Below, in pieces: positions 35,224 to 44,168 of a DNA stretch of 64,000 nucleotides; position 1 is the stretch's first letter; every line of letters begins with the position of its first letter. The stretch covers positions 1,674,001 through 1,738,000 of the forward strand of contig OZ257136.1 of assembly GCA_965278995.1 (NCBI GenBank), in the 5' to 3' direction. The notes beneath the pieces are model-generated. The model was not told where the DNA came from. It searched no databases and saw only the letters and a program-made list of their open reading frames with translations. Both the position numbers and the translations under genes were made by a program. The stretch comes from JADJYF01 sp965278995. GTDB lineage: Bacteria > Pseudomonadota > Gammaproteobacteria > Ga0077536.

Positions 35224-37014
35224 ATGACTAAAACAACCGCCGAGCGCCCTGCCGGCACGCGCGCTCGCCGTCTGCGCCCGCTGCGCGGATTGCTGCCTTT
35301 CCTGGTCCCATATCGCCGAACTATCGTGCTTGCTATCGGCGCCCTGCTGGCAGCAGCAGCGGCCACGCTTGCCATGCCGCTGGCAATGCGTCAGGTCATT
35401 GATGCGGGCCTCGGGGGCGTAGCGGCAGATCAGGTCGACCGTTCTTTCATCGCCCTGTTCGTCCTGGCTCTCGCCGGCGGCGGCTTCGCGGCCCTGCGTT
35501 TCTATCTCGTTTCGTGGCTGGGCGAGCGCGTTGTCGCCGATCTGCGTTCAGCGGTATTCAAGCACGTGCTGAGCTTGAGTCCGACGTTTTTCGAGACCAT
35601 GCGACCGGGCGAGATTCTGTCGCGACTGACGACCGATACCACGCTCATCCAGACCGTTGTCGGCAGCAGTCTATCGATAGCGTTGCGCAGTTCGCTGACC
35701 TTGATTGGCGCGCTCGTCATGCTGGTCGTAACGAGCCCGCGTCTGGCATTCGTCATCGCTCTGCTGATCCCGGCGGTGGTGCTGCCGATCATTGCGCTCG
35801 GGCGACGGGTACGCGGATTATCGCGTGCCAGTCAGGATCGCGTTGCCGACACCGCAGCACTCGCTGGTGAAGTCCTGAACGCCATGCAGCTGGTTCAGGC
35901 GTTCACGCTGGAACGCCTGCAGAGTTCGCGTTATGACACTGCCGTTGAAGGCGCTTTCGGTGCCGCGCGGCGACGCATACGCCAGCGCGCGGCATTGACT
36001 GCTTATGGTACCGGCGTCGTGTTTGGCGGTCTGGTCCTGGTGCTCTACATGGGCGCTCATGATGTCGTTGCGGGACGTATGACCGGCGGCGAGCTGAGCC
36101 AATTCCTGCTTTACGCCGTGTTCGTCGGCGGGTCGACTGCCGGCCTGTCGGAGATCCTCGGTGCTCTGCAGCAGGCCGCTGGCGCGACTGAGAGACTGAT
36201 CGAATTGCTGGCGACGCGCCCCGAATTCGACCCTCCGGCGAAGCCACTTCCGCTGCCGTTGTCGGCGCGGGGAGAGCTGATTTTCGATGCGGTCACGTTT
36301 CACTATCCCTCGCGCCCAACGCAGGCCGCGCTACACGATTTCTCACTGACCGTGCGGCGTAGCGAGACCGTCGCTCTGGTCGGACCGTCAGGTGCAGGTA
36401 AGTCGACGGTGTTTCAACTAGCACTGGCGTTCTACCGACCGCAAGCCGGCAGCGTGAGTCTTGACGGCGTCAATTTGTGTGACGCCGCACCGGAGGCAGT
36501 GCGCGCCCGTATCGGCATCGTCCCGCAGGATACGGTCCTGTTCGCCGATACCATCCGCGAGAACATCCGCTATGGCCGGCCGGAAGCAAGCGACGAGCAG
36601 GTCGAAGCCGCGGCACAGGCGGCCGCCGCGGATGAGTTCATTGTGCGGCTGCCACAGGCTTATGCAACCGAGGTCGGTGAACGTGGTGTGCGGTTATCAG
36701 GCGGCCAACAGCAGCGCATCGCGCTGGCGCGCGCGGTCTTGAAAGCACCGGCGCTGCTGTTGCTCGACGAAGCGACCAGCGCACTTGATGCCGAGTCCGA
36801 GCAGCTCGTACAAGAGGCGCTCCGCAACTTGATGCGCGACCGAACGACGCTGATCATTGCCCACCGCCTGGCAACGGTCCGCAGCGCCGATCGCATCATC
36901 GTCATGGACGCAGGACGCATCGTCGCGAGCGGCACGCACACCGAACTGAGTGCAGCCGGTGGACTCTATGCGCGTCTGGCGGAACTGCAGTTTCGCGATC
37001 CGCCGCCAGCCTGA
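35224..37014 (+). CDS. MsbA-type ABC exporter, fused membrane and ATPase domains
   Basis: 596 residues from ATG 35224; a longer frame exists upstream, but the Arg-rich start before the first helix fits here. Six transmembrane helices lie in about 25-310, opening RGLLPFLVPYRRTIVLAIGALLA, typical of the bacterial lipid/drug-exporter branch. The ATPase has Walker A GPSGAGKST (387-395), signature LSGGQQQR (about 491) and Walker B LLLLDEATSALD. It probably works as a homodimer that flips or exports hydrophobic compounds. A GST gene follows after 92 bp. A second, Atm1-type exporter lies on the other strand just beyond it. Confidence 0.92.
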   Translation: MTKTTAERPAGTRARRLRPLRGLLPFLVPYRRTIVLAIGALLAAAAATLAMPLAMRQVIDAGLGGVAADQVDRSFIALFVLALAGGGFAALRFYLVSWLGERVVADLRSAVFKHVLSLSPTFFETMRPGEILSRLTTDTTLIQTVVGSSLSIALRSSLTLIGALVMLVVTSPRLAFVIALLIPAVVLPIIALGRRVRGLSRASQDRVADTAALAGEVLNAMQLVQAFTLERLQSSRYDTAVEGAFGAARRRIRQRAALTAYGTGVVFGGLVLVLYMGAHDVVAGRMTGGELSQFLLYAVFVGGSTAGLSEILGALQQAAGATERLIELLATRPEFDPPAKPLPLPLSARGELIFDAVTFHYPSRPTQAALHDFSLTVRRSETVALVGPSGAGKSTVFQLALAFYRPQAGSVSLDGVNLCDAAPEAVRARIGIVPQDTVLFADTIRENIRYGRPEASDEQVEAAAQAAAADEFIVRLPQAYATEVGERGVRLSGGQQQRIALARAVLKAPALLLLDEATSALDAESEQLVQEALRNLMRDRTTLIIAHRLATVRSADRIIVMDAGRIVASGTHTELSAAGGLYARLAELQFRDPPPA

Positions 37015-37106
37015 CCGGCAAGCGACCTGCCTGGATATTTCCTGGGCGACTTGCGGGCCAGCCATGGGCGCGCGATGATCGCACACCCCGACAGGAGCGC
37101 CCGGCG

Positions 37107-37742
37107 ATGAAATTTTACGACTGTGCAGTCGCACCGAATCCGCGCCGTGCGCGCATCTTCCTCGCCGAAAAAGGGATTGCCCTGACCACTGTCGAAATCG
37201 ACATTCTCGGCGGGGAAAATCTCAAGCCGGCATTTCTCGCCGTCAATCCGCGCGGCTTGCTACCGGTGCTGGAATTCGACGACGGCGCACGTATCGACGA
37301 AGTCATGGCGATTTGCCGCTATTTCGAAGAGACCGTCCCCGAACCGCCACTGCTCGGGCGGAATGCCCGCGAGAGGGCACTGGTCGAATGCCTGCAGCGC
37401 AAGATGGAGTTCGACGGCATGATTGCCGGCTCCGAAGTGTTCCGTAACCAACATGCGGATTTCGCCCGTCGCAGCATTCCCGGCGGTGGCTCAGAAGAAA
37501 TCCCGGCGATTCCATCGCTGATCGAGCGCGGACAGCAGACCCTGGTCCGCTTCTTCACCTGGCTGGAGCACTACCTGAGCCAGGCACCGTATGTGGCCGG
37601 CGAGGTGTTCACCATGGCCGATATCACGGCGCTTTGCGCGGTCGATTTTGTCGGCTGGATCAAGATCGGTATCCCGCCGCAAAATCAGCATACGCTCGAG
37701 TGGTATGCACGCGTCTCGGCCCGACCCAGCGCGCGCGCCTAG
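37107..37742 (+). CDS. glutathione S-transferase
   Basis: 211 residues. A thioredoxin-fold N-domain (about 1-78) includes MKFYDCAVAPNPRRARIFLAEKGI and LLPVLEFDDGARIDEVMAICRYFEE, where the glutathione-binding Pro and the acidic Asp-Glu pair sit. A helical C-domain includes the N-capping motif VAGEVFTMADITALCAVDF. It conjugates or transfers glutathione; the class cannot be set by eye. Its stop overlaps by 4 bp the stop of the convergent Atm1-type exporter gene, which may remove glutathione conjugates. Confidence 0.9.
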   Translation: MKFYDCAVAPNPRRARIFLAEKGIALTTVEIDILGGENLKPAFLAVNPRGLLPVLEFDDGARIDEVMAICRYFEETVPEPPLLGRNARERALVECLQRKMEFDGMIAGSEVFRNQHADFARRSIPGGGSEEIPAIPSLIERGQQTLVRFFTWLEHYLSQAPYVAGEVFTMADITALCAVDFVGWIKIGIPPQNQHTLEWYARVSARPSARA

Positions 37743-39586
37743 TTCACTATCAGCAAGTCCTCGACGTCGTTGACGTCGCTCGCAATCAGCGCTTCCTGCT
37801 GACGCCGCCACATGAGGGCGTACAGGCCATCCGCCGTGAGCAGTGCGACGTGTCGCCCACGCTCGGCGATGGCGCCATCCTGCAGCACGATGATCTCGTC
37901 CGCATCGACTATCGTTGACAGGCGGTGCGCGATGACCAGTGTGGTGTGACCGCGCGATACGGCGGCCAGCGCACCCTGAATGTCACGTTCGGTGCGCGTA
38001 TCGAGTGCCGAGGTTGCTTCGTCGAATATCAGAATACGCGGCTGTTTGAGAATGGTTCGCGCAATTGCGACACGCTGTTTTTCGCCACCGGATAATTTGA
38101 GCCCACGCTCGCCAACCATCGTCGCATAGCCATCCGGAGTGCTAGCAATGAAATCATGGATCTGGGCCAGGCGCGCGGCCTGTTCGACTTCCGCCGATGT
38201 TGCGCTCGGGCGACCGTAAGCGATGTTGTAGTAGACGGTATCGTTGAACAGCACCGTATCCTGCGGCACGACGCCGATAGCTTCACGCAGACTTCGTTGG
38301 GTTACTTCGCGGATGTCCTGACCATCGAGTCGGATCGCGCCGCCGGTAACATCGTAGAAACGGAACAGAAGGCGCGCGATGGTCGACTTTCCGGCCCCGC
38401 TCGCGCCCACAATCGCGATACGTTGACCAGGCCGTGCGCGAAATTCGAGTTCGCGCAGTATCGGACGGCGAGGATCATAAGCGAACGTGACGCGCTCGAA
38501 TACCAGATCACCGCCGCCTGGCGCCAAAGGCGGTGCGCCCGGTCGGTCGCTCACTTCGGCATTGACATCGAGCAGATGAAACATGGCTTCCATGTCGGTC
38601 AGCGCCTGCTTCACTTCGCGATAAACGAAGCCAAGAAAATTGAGCGGCATGTAAAGCTGTATCAGATAGGTGTTGACGAGCACGAAATCACCAACGCTCA
38701 TGCGTTTGTCGAGCACGTCGTGCCCGGCCATCGCCATCACCACGATGAGCCCGCTGCCGATAATCGCTGATTGCCCGATATTGAGCAGTGCCAGCGAACG
38801 TTTGCTCAGCACTGCGGCGCGTTCGTATCGTGCAAGCGCTTCGTCGAAGCGGCCAGCTTCGAAGTCTTCGTTACCGAAATATTTGACCGTTTCGTAGTTG
38901 AGCAGACTGTCGACAGCGCGTGTATTCGCGTAGTTGTCCGTCTCGTTCATCTGCCGCCGGTACTGCAGACGCCATTCGGTGATGAACAGGGTATAACCGA
39001 TGTAGCCGACGATGGTGGCCAAGGTGGCCAGCGCGTACCGGATGTCATACAGATACCAGAGGATGCCGCAGACCAGTGCTATTTCGATCAGCGTCGGAAT
39101 GATATTGAAGAGCATGAACGTGAGCACGAAGTCGATGCCCTTGGTACCGCGTTCGATGGCCCGCGATAATCCCCCGGTCTGACGTTCTAGATGGAAGCGG
39201 AGCGCCAGTGCATGGACATGGCGGAACGTTTTCAGAGCCACGTCGCGTATAGCGCGCTGCGCGACGCGGGCGAAGACGGCGTCACGCAATTCGGCGAACA
39301 CGACCTGCATCACTCGCAGCACACCATAACCGACGATCAAGGCGAGCGGCACCTGCACCGCTGCCGCAGCAGGGTTCGCGATATCGTCGATCATCTCGCG
39401 ATAGAGTAGTGGCACGTAGACCGTGGCGAGCTTGGCACAGACCAGGCAACCAAGCGCCAGAACGACTCGGCGGCGCATACCATCCACTTCGCGCGGCCAC
39501 AGGTAAGGCGCCAGATCGAGCAGTGCTCGCCATTCGAATGCGCCATCGCGTCTGCGCCCGGAATGGCTACGCTGGATCTCACTCAT
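37739..39586 (-). CDS. Atm1-type ABC exporter (glutathione-linked compounds / heavy metals)
   Basis: 615 residues from ATG 39586. The membrane half carries the Atm1 signature near the fourth and fifth helices: NETDNYANTRAVDSLLNYE then VKYFGNE. The family uses this region to bind glutathione derivatives. Walker A GASGAGKST lies near residue 392, signature LSGGEKQRVAIAR and Walker B ILIFDEATSALDTRTE follow. Bacterial members export oxidised glutathione and metal-glutathione complexes. The N-terminus has a soluble EWRALLDLAPYLWP segment usual for the group. Facing genes for a GST and glyoxalase I support a glutathione-detoxification neighbourhood. Confidence 0.93.
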   Translation of the reverse strand: MSEIQRSHSGRRRDGAFEWRALLDLAPYLWPREVDGMRRRVVLALGCLVCAKLATVYVPLLYREMIDDIANPAAAAVQVPLALIVGYGVLRVMQVVFAELRDAVFARVAQRAIRDVALKTFRHVHALALRFHLERQTGGLSRAIERGTKGIDFVLTFMLFNIIPTLIEIALVCGILWYLYDIRYALATLATIVGYIGYTLFITEWRLQYRRQMNETDNYANTRAVDSLLNYETVKYFGNEDFEAGRFDEALARYERAAVLSKRSLALLNIGQSAIIGSGLIVVMAMAGHDVLDKRMSVGDFVLVNTYLIQLYMPLNFLGFVYREVKQALTDMEAMFHLLDVNAEVSDRPGAPPLAPGGGDLVFERVTFAYDPRRPILRELEFRARPGQRIAIVGASGAGKSTIARLLFRFYDVTGGAIRLDGQDIREVTQRSLREAIGVVPQDTVLFNDTVYYNIAYGRPSATSAEVEQAARLAQIHDFIASTPDGYATMVGERGLKLSGGEKQRVAIARTILKQPRILIFDEATSALDTRTERDIQGALAAVSRGHTTLVIAHRLSTIVDADEIIVLQDGAIAERGRHVALLTADGLYALMWRRQQEALIASDVNDVEDLLIVN

Positions 39587-39679
39587 GCACGCTGCACTCG
39601 AAATTAATTGACCAGTATAGCCGCGCTGGTGCGCGCGCATTACACTCGGTGTTCAAATTCAAAACACGGGTGCTGCGTC

Positions 39680-40504
39680 ATGTCCTCGCCAAGCACAGTA
39701 GAAAGCAACACGCTGGAAGCCGTCTTGAACTATTCAAGTCCCGACTGCGCGCGACCAGCTTATTACCTCTACGCACCGGCCACTGGCGCGCCGCCGCCAC
39801 CGCCAACCGTGAAACACGCCATGCCGATACACGACTTGCGGCCACTGCTATCCGACATCAATCTCGACCTGCAGGGTTTCGCGATGATCCCGGCGCCACC
39901 GATATCAGCCGACAGCCTCGACGATGCCGCCATCGTGCGTGACTACTATCCCGCCTGCGTAGCAGCCGTGAAAGCACATACTGGTGCGACGCGCGTACAC
40001 GCGTTCGACCACAACGTACGTAACAAGGAACTCGCAGCTCGCGCCGGGAGTAACGTGCGTGAGCCGGTGCGCTTTGCGCATAACGACTACACCGAGATCT
40101 CAGCGCCACAGCGGATTGTCGATCTGTTCGGCGACGAAGCCGAAACGCTGCTGGCGAGGCGTTATATGTTCATCAACTTATGGCGGCCGTTGGCTCATGT
40201 CGTTGTCGATGTGCCGCTCGCCGTGTGCGACGCCCGCAGTCTGACACAGGACGATTTTGTCGCGACTGATCTACGCTATGCGGATCGCCAAGGTGAGGTG
40301 TACAGCGTTCGTCATCGAGCCGCTCACCGCTGGTACTACCTCCCACGCCAGCAGCCGAGCGAAGCGCTGTTATTGAAATGTTTCGATTCGTCGACGAGCG
40401 GTGTTGCCCGATATACCGCGCATTCGGCGTTTCGCGATCCCGGCGCGCCGGCCGACGCACCGAGCCGGATCAGTATTGAAGTTCGGACGGTTGTTTTCTA
40501 CTGA
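39680..40504 (+). CDS. CmcJ/NvfI-family oxidoreductase-like protein
   Basis: 274 residues. Segments match the CmcJ/NvfI/AsaB group, often annotated methyltransferase or hydroxylase: VRFAHNDYTEISAPQRI (His and Asp of the facial triad, about 133-149), YMFINLWRPLAHVVVDVPLAVCDARSL (about 164-190), and HRWYYLPRQQPSEALLLKCFDS (about 214-235). The group contains fungal natural-product enzymes and a protein of cephamycin 7-methoxylation. Bacterial members outside such clusters have no known role. No biosynthetic cluster surrounds it, and no clear ribosome site was found at the ATG. The substrate is not known. Confidence 0.8.
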   Translation: MSSPSTVESNTLEAVLNYSSPDCARPAYYLYAPATGAPPPPPTVKHAMPIHDLRPLLSDINLDLQGFAMIPAPPISADSLDDAAIVRDYYPACVAAVKAHTGATRVHAFDHNVRNKELAARAGSNVREPVRFAHNDYTEISAPQRIVDLFGDEAETLLARRYMFINLWRPLAHVVVDVPLAVCDARSLTQDDFVATDLRYADRQGEVYSVRHRAAHRWYYLPRQQPSEALLLKCFDSSTSGVARYTAHSAFRDPGAPADAPSRISIEVRTVVFY

Positions 40505-40520
40505 GGGCACTTCTGATTAT

Positions 40521-40591
40521 CAGGGTAGTGTAAAACGTAGCGAGCGAAGGCAGGACAAGGCGCGCGAGCGCAGTCGTTTTTCACCACCCTG
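40521..40591. repeat. nested palindromic repeat element, internally deleted copy
   Basis: Outer arms CAGGGTAGTGTAAAAC (40521-40536) and GTTTTTCACCACCCTG (40576-40591) match each other at 14 of 16 positions and match the arms of the 3892-4037 element. A 40-base block (40532-40571) is identical to 3906-3945. The shorter length (71 versus 140 for the aligned part) equals loss of the 69 bases between two CGAGCGC direct repeats in the full copy. It again lies between convergent genes. Confidence 0.88.
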
Positions 40592-40618
40592 TCAGGACCG
40601 ACAGGCACCGGTGGTGCC
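40588..40618. terminator. paired hairpins at a convergent junction
   Basis: CCTGTC (40588-40593) with GACAGG (40600-40605), and GGCACC (40604-40609) with GGTGCC (40613-40618). Together with the preceding repeat element they fill the gap between the CmcJ-like and GST genes and probably help end transcription from both sides. No T-run follows either stem. Confidence 0.4.
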
Positions 40619-40642
40619 CATCGGTACTCCATGTCGGCAGGT

Positions 40643-41293
40643 TCAGCCGGCCATCTTGAGTTGGGGTGCAGCCGGATGCAGGCTGGCCGTCGCGCTCGGA
40701 CGCGCGCCGATACGCTTGTACCAGGCGTGCAGATTCTTGAGCTCAGGCTCGACCGGCTGGCCGACATCCTTGGCGAAGTCCATGCAGCAGTAGAGCACGA
40801 TATCGGCTAACGAGAACTTGCTGCCGGTAATGTAGTCGCGACCGGCAATCAGGCCATCCAGCCAGACCCGCCCGGCTTTGGCTTTTGCTTTCAGGCCGTC
40901 GGCGGCTTCAGGAATGCAGTGCACACGATTGCGGAAGATTTCGATGCCTTCAGCAAAGCGAAACCCGTTATACATATGCTCCGTGATATTCAGTTCGACC
41001 CGTCGGATCCACATGCGCGTCTGCGCGCGCTCGACCGCGTTCGAACCGACCAGTACCGGCAGCGGCTGCGTTTCCTCGAGGTATTCACAGATGGTGACGG
41101 TCTCCGCCAGCACGGTGCCGTCGTTCAGTTCAAGCGCCGGGGTCTGACCGCCCGGGTTCTTGGCCAGGTAGGGCGCAGCGCGGTTGGCGCCCGCCAGCAG
41201 GTCGAGATCCTCGGCGTCCAGTTGGAGCCCCTTCTCGAGAGCAAACATGCGCACCAGGCGCGGATTCGGGCCGAAAGAATTCAATAACTTCAT
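40643..41293 (-). CDS. glutathione S-transferase
   Basis: 216 residues. The N-domain starts MKLLNSFGPNPRLVRMFALEKGL and includes GGQTPALELNDGTVLAETVTICEYLEE, with the binding proline and the Glu-Thr pair for the glutathione gamma-glutamyl group. The C-domain has FSLADIVLYCCMDFAKDVG, which holds the buried Asp of the N-capping motif. It belongs to the same broad group as the GST at 37107 but is clearly a different gene. It is convergent with the CmcJ-like gene across the second repeat element. Confidence 0.9.
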   Translation of the reverse strand: MKLLNSFGPNPRLVRMFALEKGLQLDAEDLDLLAGANRAAPYLAKNPGGQTPALELNDGTVLAETVTICEYLEETQPLPVLVGSNAVERAQTRMWIRRVELNITEHMYNGFRFAEGIEIFRNRVHCIPEAADGLKAKAKAGRVWLDGLIAGRDYITGSKFSLADIVLYCCMDFAKDVGQPVEPELKNLHAWYKRIGARPSATASLHPAAPQLKMAG

Positions 41294-41475
41294 GGTCTTC
41301 TCCCAGTGAGGCGCCGCGTCTGCCGCTTGGCGTCGGGCTCATCACATCCATTGGTTGTAAATCGACTGCAGATCCGAAGGAACGGCCGTTATAGGGCCAG
41401 GGTCGAAACCCGTCAATGACTGCGCCGGTAGTCGCCCCGTTAGTCAGCCATTCCGGCCGCTACCCTGCATGATAT

Positions 41476-41560
41476 CTGGCGCAGATTTATCATTAGAGGA
41501 TAGTTTATGTATTGTCTTTTATTTATTGATAAATATGATCTTAGTCTTTATGCTTTATGA
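41476..41560. other. AT-rich patch upstream of the Cys-rich exported protein
   Basis: A run of about 85 bases is strikingly richer in A and T than its surroundings, with TTTATC and GATAAA as an inverted pair and several TATA-like hexamers. It lies in the 295-base gap between the divergent GST and exported-protein genes. It may hold a promoter or a nucleoid-protein site. An in-frame extension of the downstream gene runs through it from 41469 and would add a hydrophobic helix, so a coding role is not excluded. Confidence 0.5.
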
Positions 41561-41588
41561 ACAAATGGATGAGCAGGCTGGTGGCCGC

Positions 41589-42230
41589 ATGAGGACAACG
41601 TACACGAAGCTCGCCGCGATATTCTGCCTGCTGGCGGTGCGCGCGAGTGCTGACGACCTGGCTACGCCCCTCGGCGAAGAATGCCGCATTGCTGGCGCTG
41701 AAGTCGCACTCGCCAGCGAATTGGGTTCGGCCGGCTTCATGCAGAATCTCGCTGGACATCCCGATTCGATCAAAGCTGTCGCCGGACGACTGTTGACCGA
41801 GGCGTTTTCACGCGATACCGACGACGCCACGGCGGGCTGCAAACCGGCCTGCCAGACCGCGCCTGTTACCGAGGTCGTCTATCGCGTGGCGCCGACCGCG
41901 TTTCTGGCCGATGCGGAACAAAATGACGTCTGCCGTCAGTTCGAGAGCACGACCAGTGCAAAACCGTTGCGCTTCGCTCCGGCGCCTTTCGCGACGGTCG
42001 ATGAAGTCAATGAATGGATTATGGATTTCTCGCAAGGCCGCGGTGACGCCGGCCATGAGCTTTACGAACGCTGTTCGTCGAATTGCAGCCCTCGCTATAC
42101 CTTCCTCATTGCCGAGCAGAACACGGGCTTCAGCGTCAAAGCCGAAGTGCTGTGCGGCCTCGCTCGGGACAAAACCAGAAATCAATACCGCATCTCGACC
42201 GCGCTGCGGCGCAGCTGTGGACTGAACTGA
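41589..42230 (+). CDS. exported cysteine-rich protein, unknown
   Basis: 213 residues from ATG 41589, chosen because a signal peptide follows (MRTTYTKLAAIFCLLAVRASADD). A start at 41469 would add about 40 residues through an AT-rich patch. The mature part has about nine cysteines in pairs (CKPAC, CSSNC, plus single Cys near EECR, DVCR, LCGL, SCGL), which suggests disulfides in the periplasm. Segments such as APFATVDEVNEWIMDFSQGRG and YTFLIAEQNTGFSVKAEVLCGLARDK recall small conserved proteobacterial exported proteins. No function is assigned. The next gene starts 14 bp on or overlaps it. Confidence 0.6.
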   Translation: MRTTYTKLAAIFCLLAVRASADDLATPLGEECRIAGAEVALASELGSAGFMQNLAGHPDSIKAVAGRLLTEAFSRDTDDATAGCKPACQTAPVTEVVYRVAPTAFLADAEQNDVCRQFESTTSAKPLRFAPAPFATVDEVNEWIMDFSQGRGDAGHELYERCSSNCSPRYTFLIAEQNTGFSVKAEVLCGLARDKTRNQYRISTALRRSCGLN

Positions 42231-42244
42231 AGCGGCACGCTGGG

Positions 42245-43111
42245 GTGACCGCGGCAGGCTGGGTGACGGTGGGCCAGCGTTTGGGTTGGCCCGCACTGAT
42301 CGTCAGTTCCTCGGCGATACTCGCAGTGGGTTTCGCTTTCGGTCACGAGACGCTGTTTTTCAACCTGTCTTATGCCTGGCTGGTGCTGTGGCTTCTGCTG
42401 CTCGAGCGCCTGCTGCCATATCGCGTCGATTGGCAGCACCCCGATGGTCAGCTGGTTCCCGATCTTGCGCATACCGTGGTCAGTAAAGGCCTCGTGCAGG
42501 CTTTCATCGTCAGTCTCATCGCGAGCGATTTGCTCGACGGCCGCACACCGACACCGCTCGCTGCCTGGCCACTGGCGGCGCAAGTGCTGTTCGGTCTGGT
42601 CGCGAGTGAACTGGGGTTATATGCCATCCATCGGCTGGAACACGAATGGCCACCACTGTGGCGTTTTCACGCGGTCCATCACAGCGTGCGCAAACTCTGG
42701 CTGGTCAACACCGGCAGATTCCACGTCATCGATTCGTTCGACAGCGTACTGGCCAGCCTGCCGTTCCTGCTGCTGTCGGGAATTTCGATGGATGCCATTG
42801 TCTGGGTCAGCGCGCTGACCGCGTATATCGGCATCCTCACGCATTGCAATGTCGATTTGCGTTGCGGTCGCCTGAGCCTGCTGTTCAACACGCCCAATCT
42901 GCACCGCTGGCATCACGCCGCCGATGCGCGCATCGGTAACAACAATTATGGCGAAAACCTGATGCTGTGGGACCAGCTATTCGGCACGTTCTATCGACGT
43001 GACGATGTCGAAGTCGGAACGATAGGCATCGCTGACCGCATGCCTGCCGGTTTTTTCGGTCAGCTCGCCGTGCCGTTCGTCTGGGGCCGCTATCAGTCGG
43101 CCGCGCGCTGA
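42245..43111 (+). CDS. fatty acid hydroxylase / sterol desaturase family membrane protein
   Basis: About 288 residues, taking GTG 42245; GTGs at 42263 and 42269 and a far-upstream ATG are alternatives. It has four to five hydrophobic helices and the diiron His clusters HRLEH, HAVHH with a following Ser, and HRWHH in NTPNLHRWHHA, plus HCN. The family oxidises lipids using O2. OlsE, an ornithine-lipid head-group hydroxylase, belongs to this superfamily. A fused OlsF-type ornithine-lipid synthase gene lies 1 kb downstream, so a lipid-hydroxylase role on ornithine lipid is plausible but unproven. The 3' end overlaps the convergent ferritin-like gene by 19 bp. Confidence 0.85.
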   Translation: MTAAGWVTVGQRLGWPALIVSSSAILAVGFAFGHETLFFNLSYAWLVLWLLLLERLLPYRVDWQHPDGQLVPDLAHTVVSKGLVQAFIVSLIASDLLDGRTPTPLAAWPLAAQVLFGLVASELGLYAIHRLEHEWPPLWRFHAVHHSVRKLWLVNTGRFHVIDSFDSVLASLPFLLLSGISMDAIVWVSALTAYIGILTHCNVDLRCGRLSLLFNTPNLHRWHHAADARIGNNNYGENLMLWDQLFGTFYRRDDVEVGTIGIADRMPAGFFGQLAVPFVWGRYQSAAR

Positions 43112-43914
43112 CTGCTCCAGCGCAGCCACCACCAGCCCAGTCGCCCCGCCGATCGCAGCGGCCAGCGCGCTGGATTCAAGCCGACAGCCTGGCCAATCAT
43201 GCTGACCAGAGTACGTACGTGGCGCAGACCGTACATGCCGGTGGCGAGGCGCTGGTAGCGTCCGGCGCAGCTCGCCCGGTCATAGGCCGGTGCGGCTGGC
43301 AAGCCAGCGATATTGGTGCTGTAAAAAGCGTAACCGAGTTCGTCGTCGTCTGCTTCACCGACGCGGCCGAGCGCAACGCGCAGGCGCTGAACCAGCGTCA
43401 TCGGCTGACGATACCGATAGCGCGCGCCGTGCTCGAAGAACAGGCGGTAGTGCCGCGCTTCGTCTTGCGCAATGCGATGACAGATGTGCTTCAGCACCGG
43501 ATCTCGCGTGAAATCGCGCAACGCCGAATAAAACGAGCACGTGCCTGACTCCACCACACAGCGCGCCAGCAGCTCCGCAGCGAGCGAACCGCGGACGGAG
43601 TCCGCGACGCCGAGCGGAATTCGATAACCGGCGCGAAACCGTGCGAGACTTGCCGCGAAATTGAAATCCGGGTCGATGCGCTCGGCCCATTCACCAAGCG
43701 CGGCGCCGTGCTGAGCTTCCTCCTCGCCCCAGACCGTGGCAGCCGCGCGAAAGTCAGCGTCTTCAGCGAAGATGCTGTGCAGATAGGTGACATAATCTGC
43801 GCTGTTGGCCTCGACCACAGCCGCCGCCTTGACCACCGCCAGCAGCTCCGGCTCGACGTTGCCAGGCGCGAGCGTTGACCAGGGAATATCGTTCAGGCGC
43901 CAACGCGCGCTCAT
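43093..43914 (-). CDS. ferritin-like diiron protein (possible acyl-chain oxygenase)
   Basis: 273 residues from ATG 43914; an upstream extension is rejected. A four-helix diiron pattern is visible: Glu35 (AAVVEANSADY), Glu66-x-x-His69 (WGEEEAQHG), Glu122 (RCVVESGTCSFY) and Glu152-x-x-His155 (QDEARHYRLFF). This is the ferritin-like/acyl-ACP-desaturase-type set. The C-terminal part is Arg- and Trp-rich. Substrate unknown. It lies between a fatty-acid-hydroxylase-family gene and an OlsF-type gene, with divergent orientation to the latter, so lipid oxidation is a reasonable guess. Confidence 0.75.
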   Translation of the reverse strand: MSARWRLNDIPWSTLAPGNVEPELLAVVKAAAVVEANSADYVTYLHSIFAEDADFRAAATVWGEEEAQHGAALGEWAERIDPDFNFAASLARFRAGYRIPLGVADSVRGSLAAELLARCVVESGTCSFYSALRDFTRDPVLKHICHRIAQDEARHYRLFFEHGARYRYRQPMTLVQRLRVALGRVGEADDDELGYAFYSTNIAGLPAAPAYDRASCAGRYQRLATGMYGLRHVRTLVSMIGQAVGLNPARWPLRSAGRLGWWWLRWSSQRAAD

Positions 43915-44168
43915 GCTTCGATCCGCGCCAGACTGACCAGCCGCCCCGCAGCGGCCGACAAGACACGACTTTCGGTATGATGCGCGCTGCTGGGAATGGA
44001 TGCTGCGATCCTGCGTGCATTGCCACGCAGCGTCGCGAGTCGCACTGTTTGTGGAATCCGCTGTCTCACGCCAGCATTGTAACCGTGCGCGCCGCTTCCG
44101 GCGTGTACTATTGTCCATTCCCTCAAGCCAACGCCGCCTGGTGGTGTGGTCCCTCCGAGGTCGCCGGT

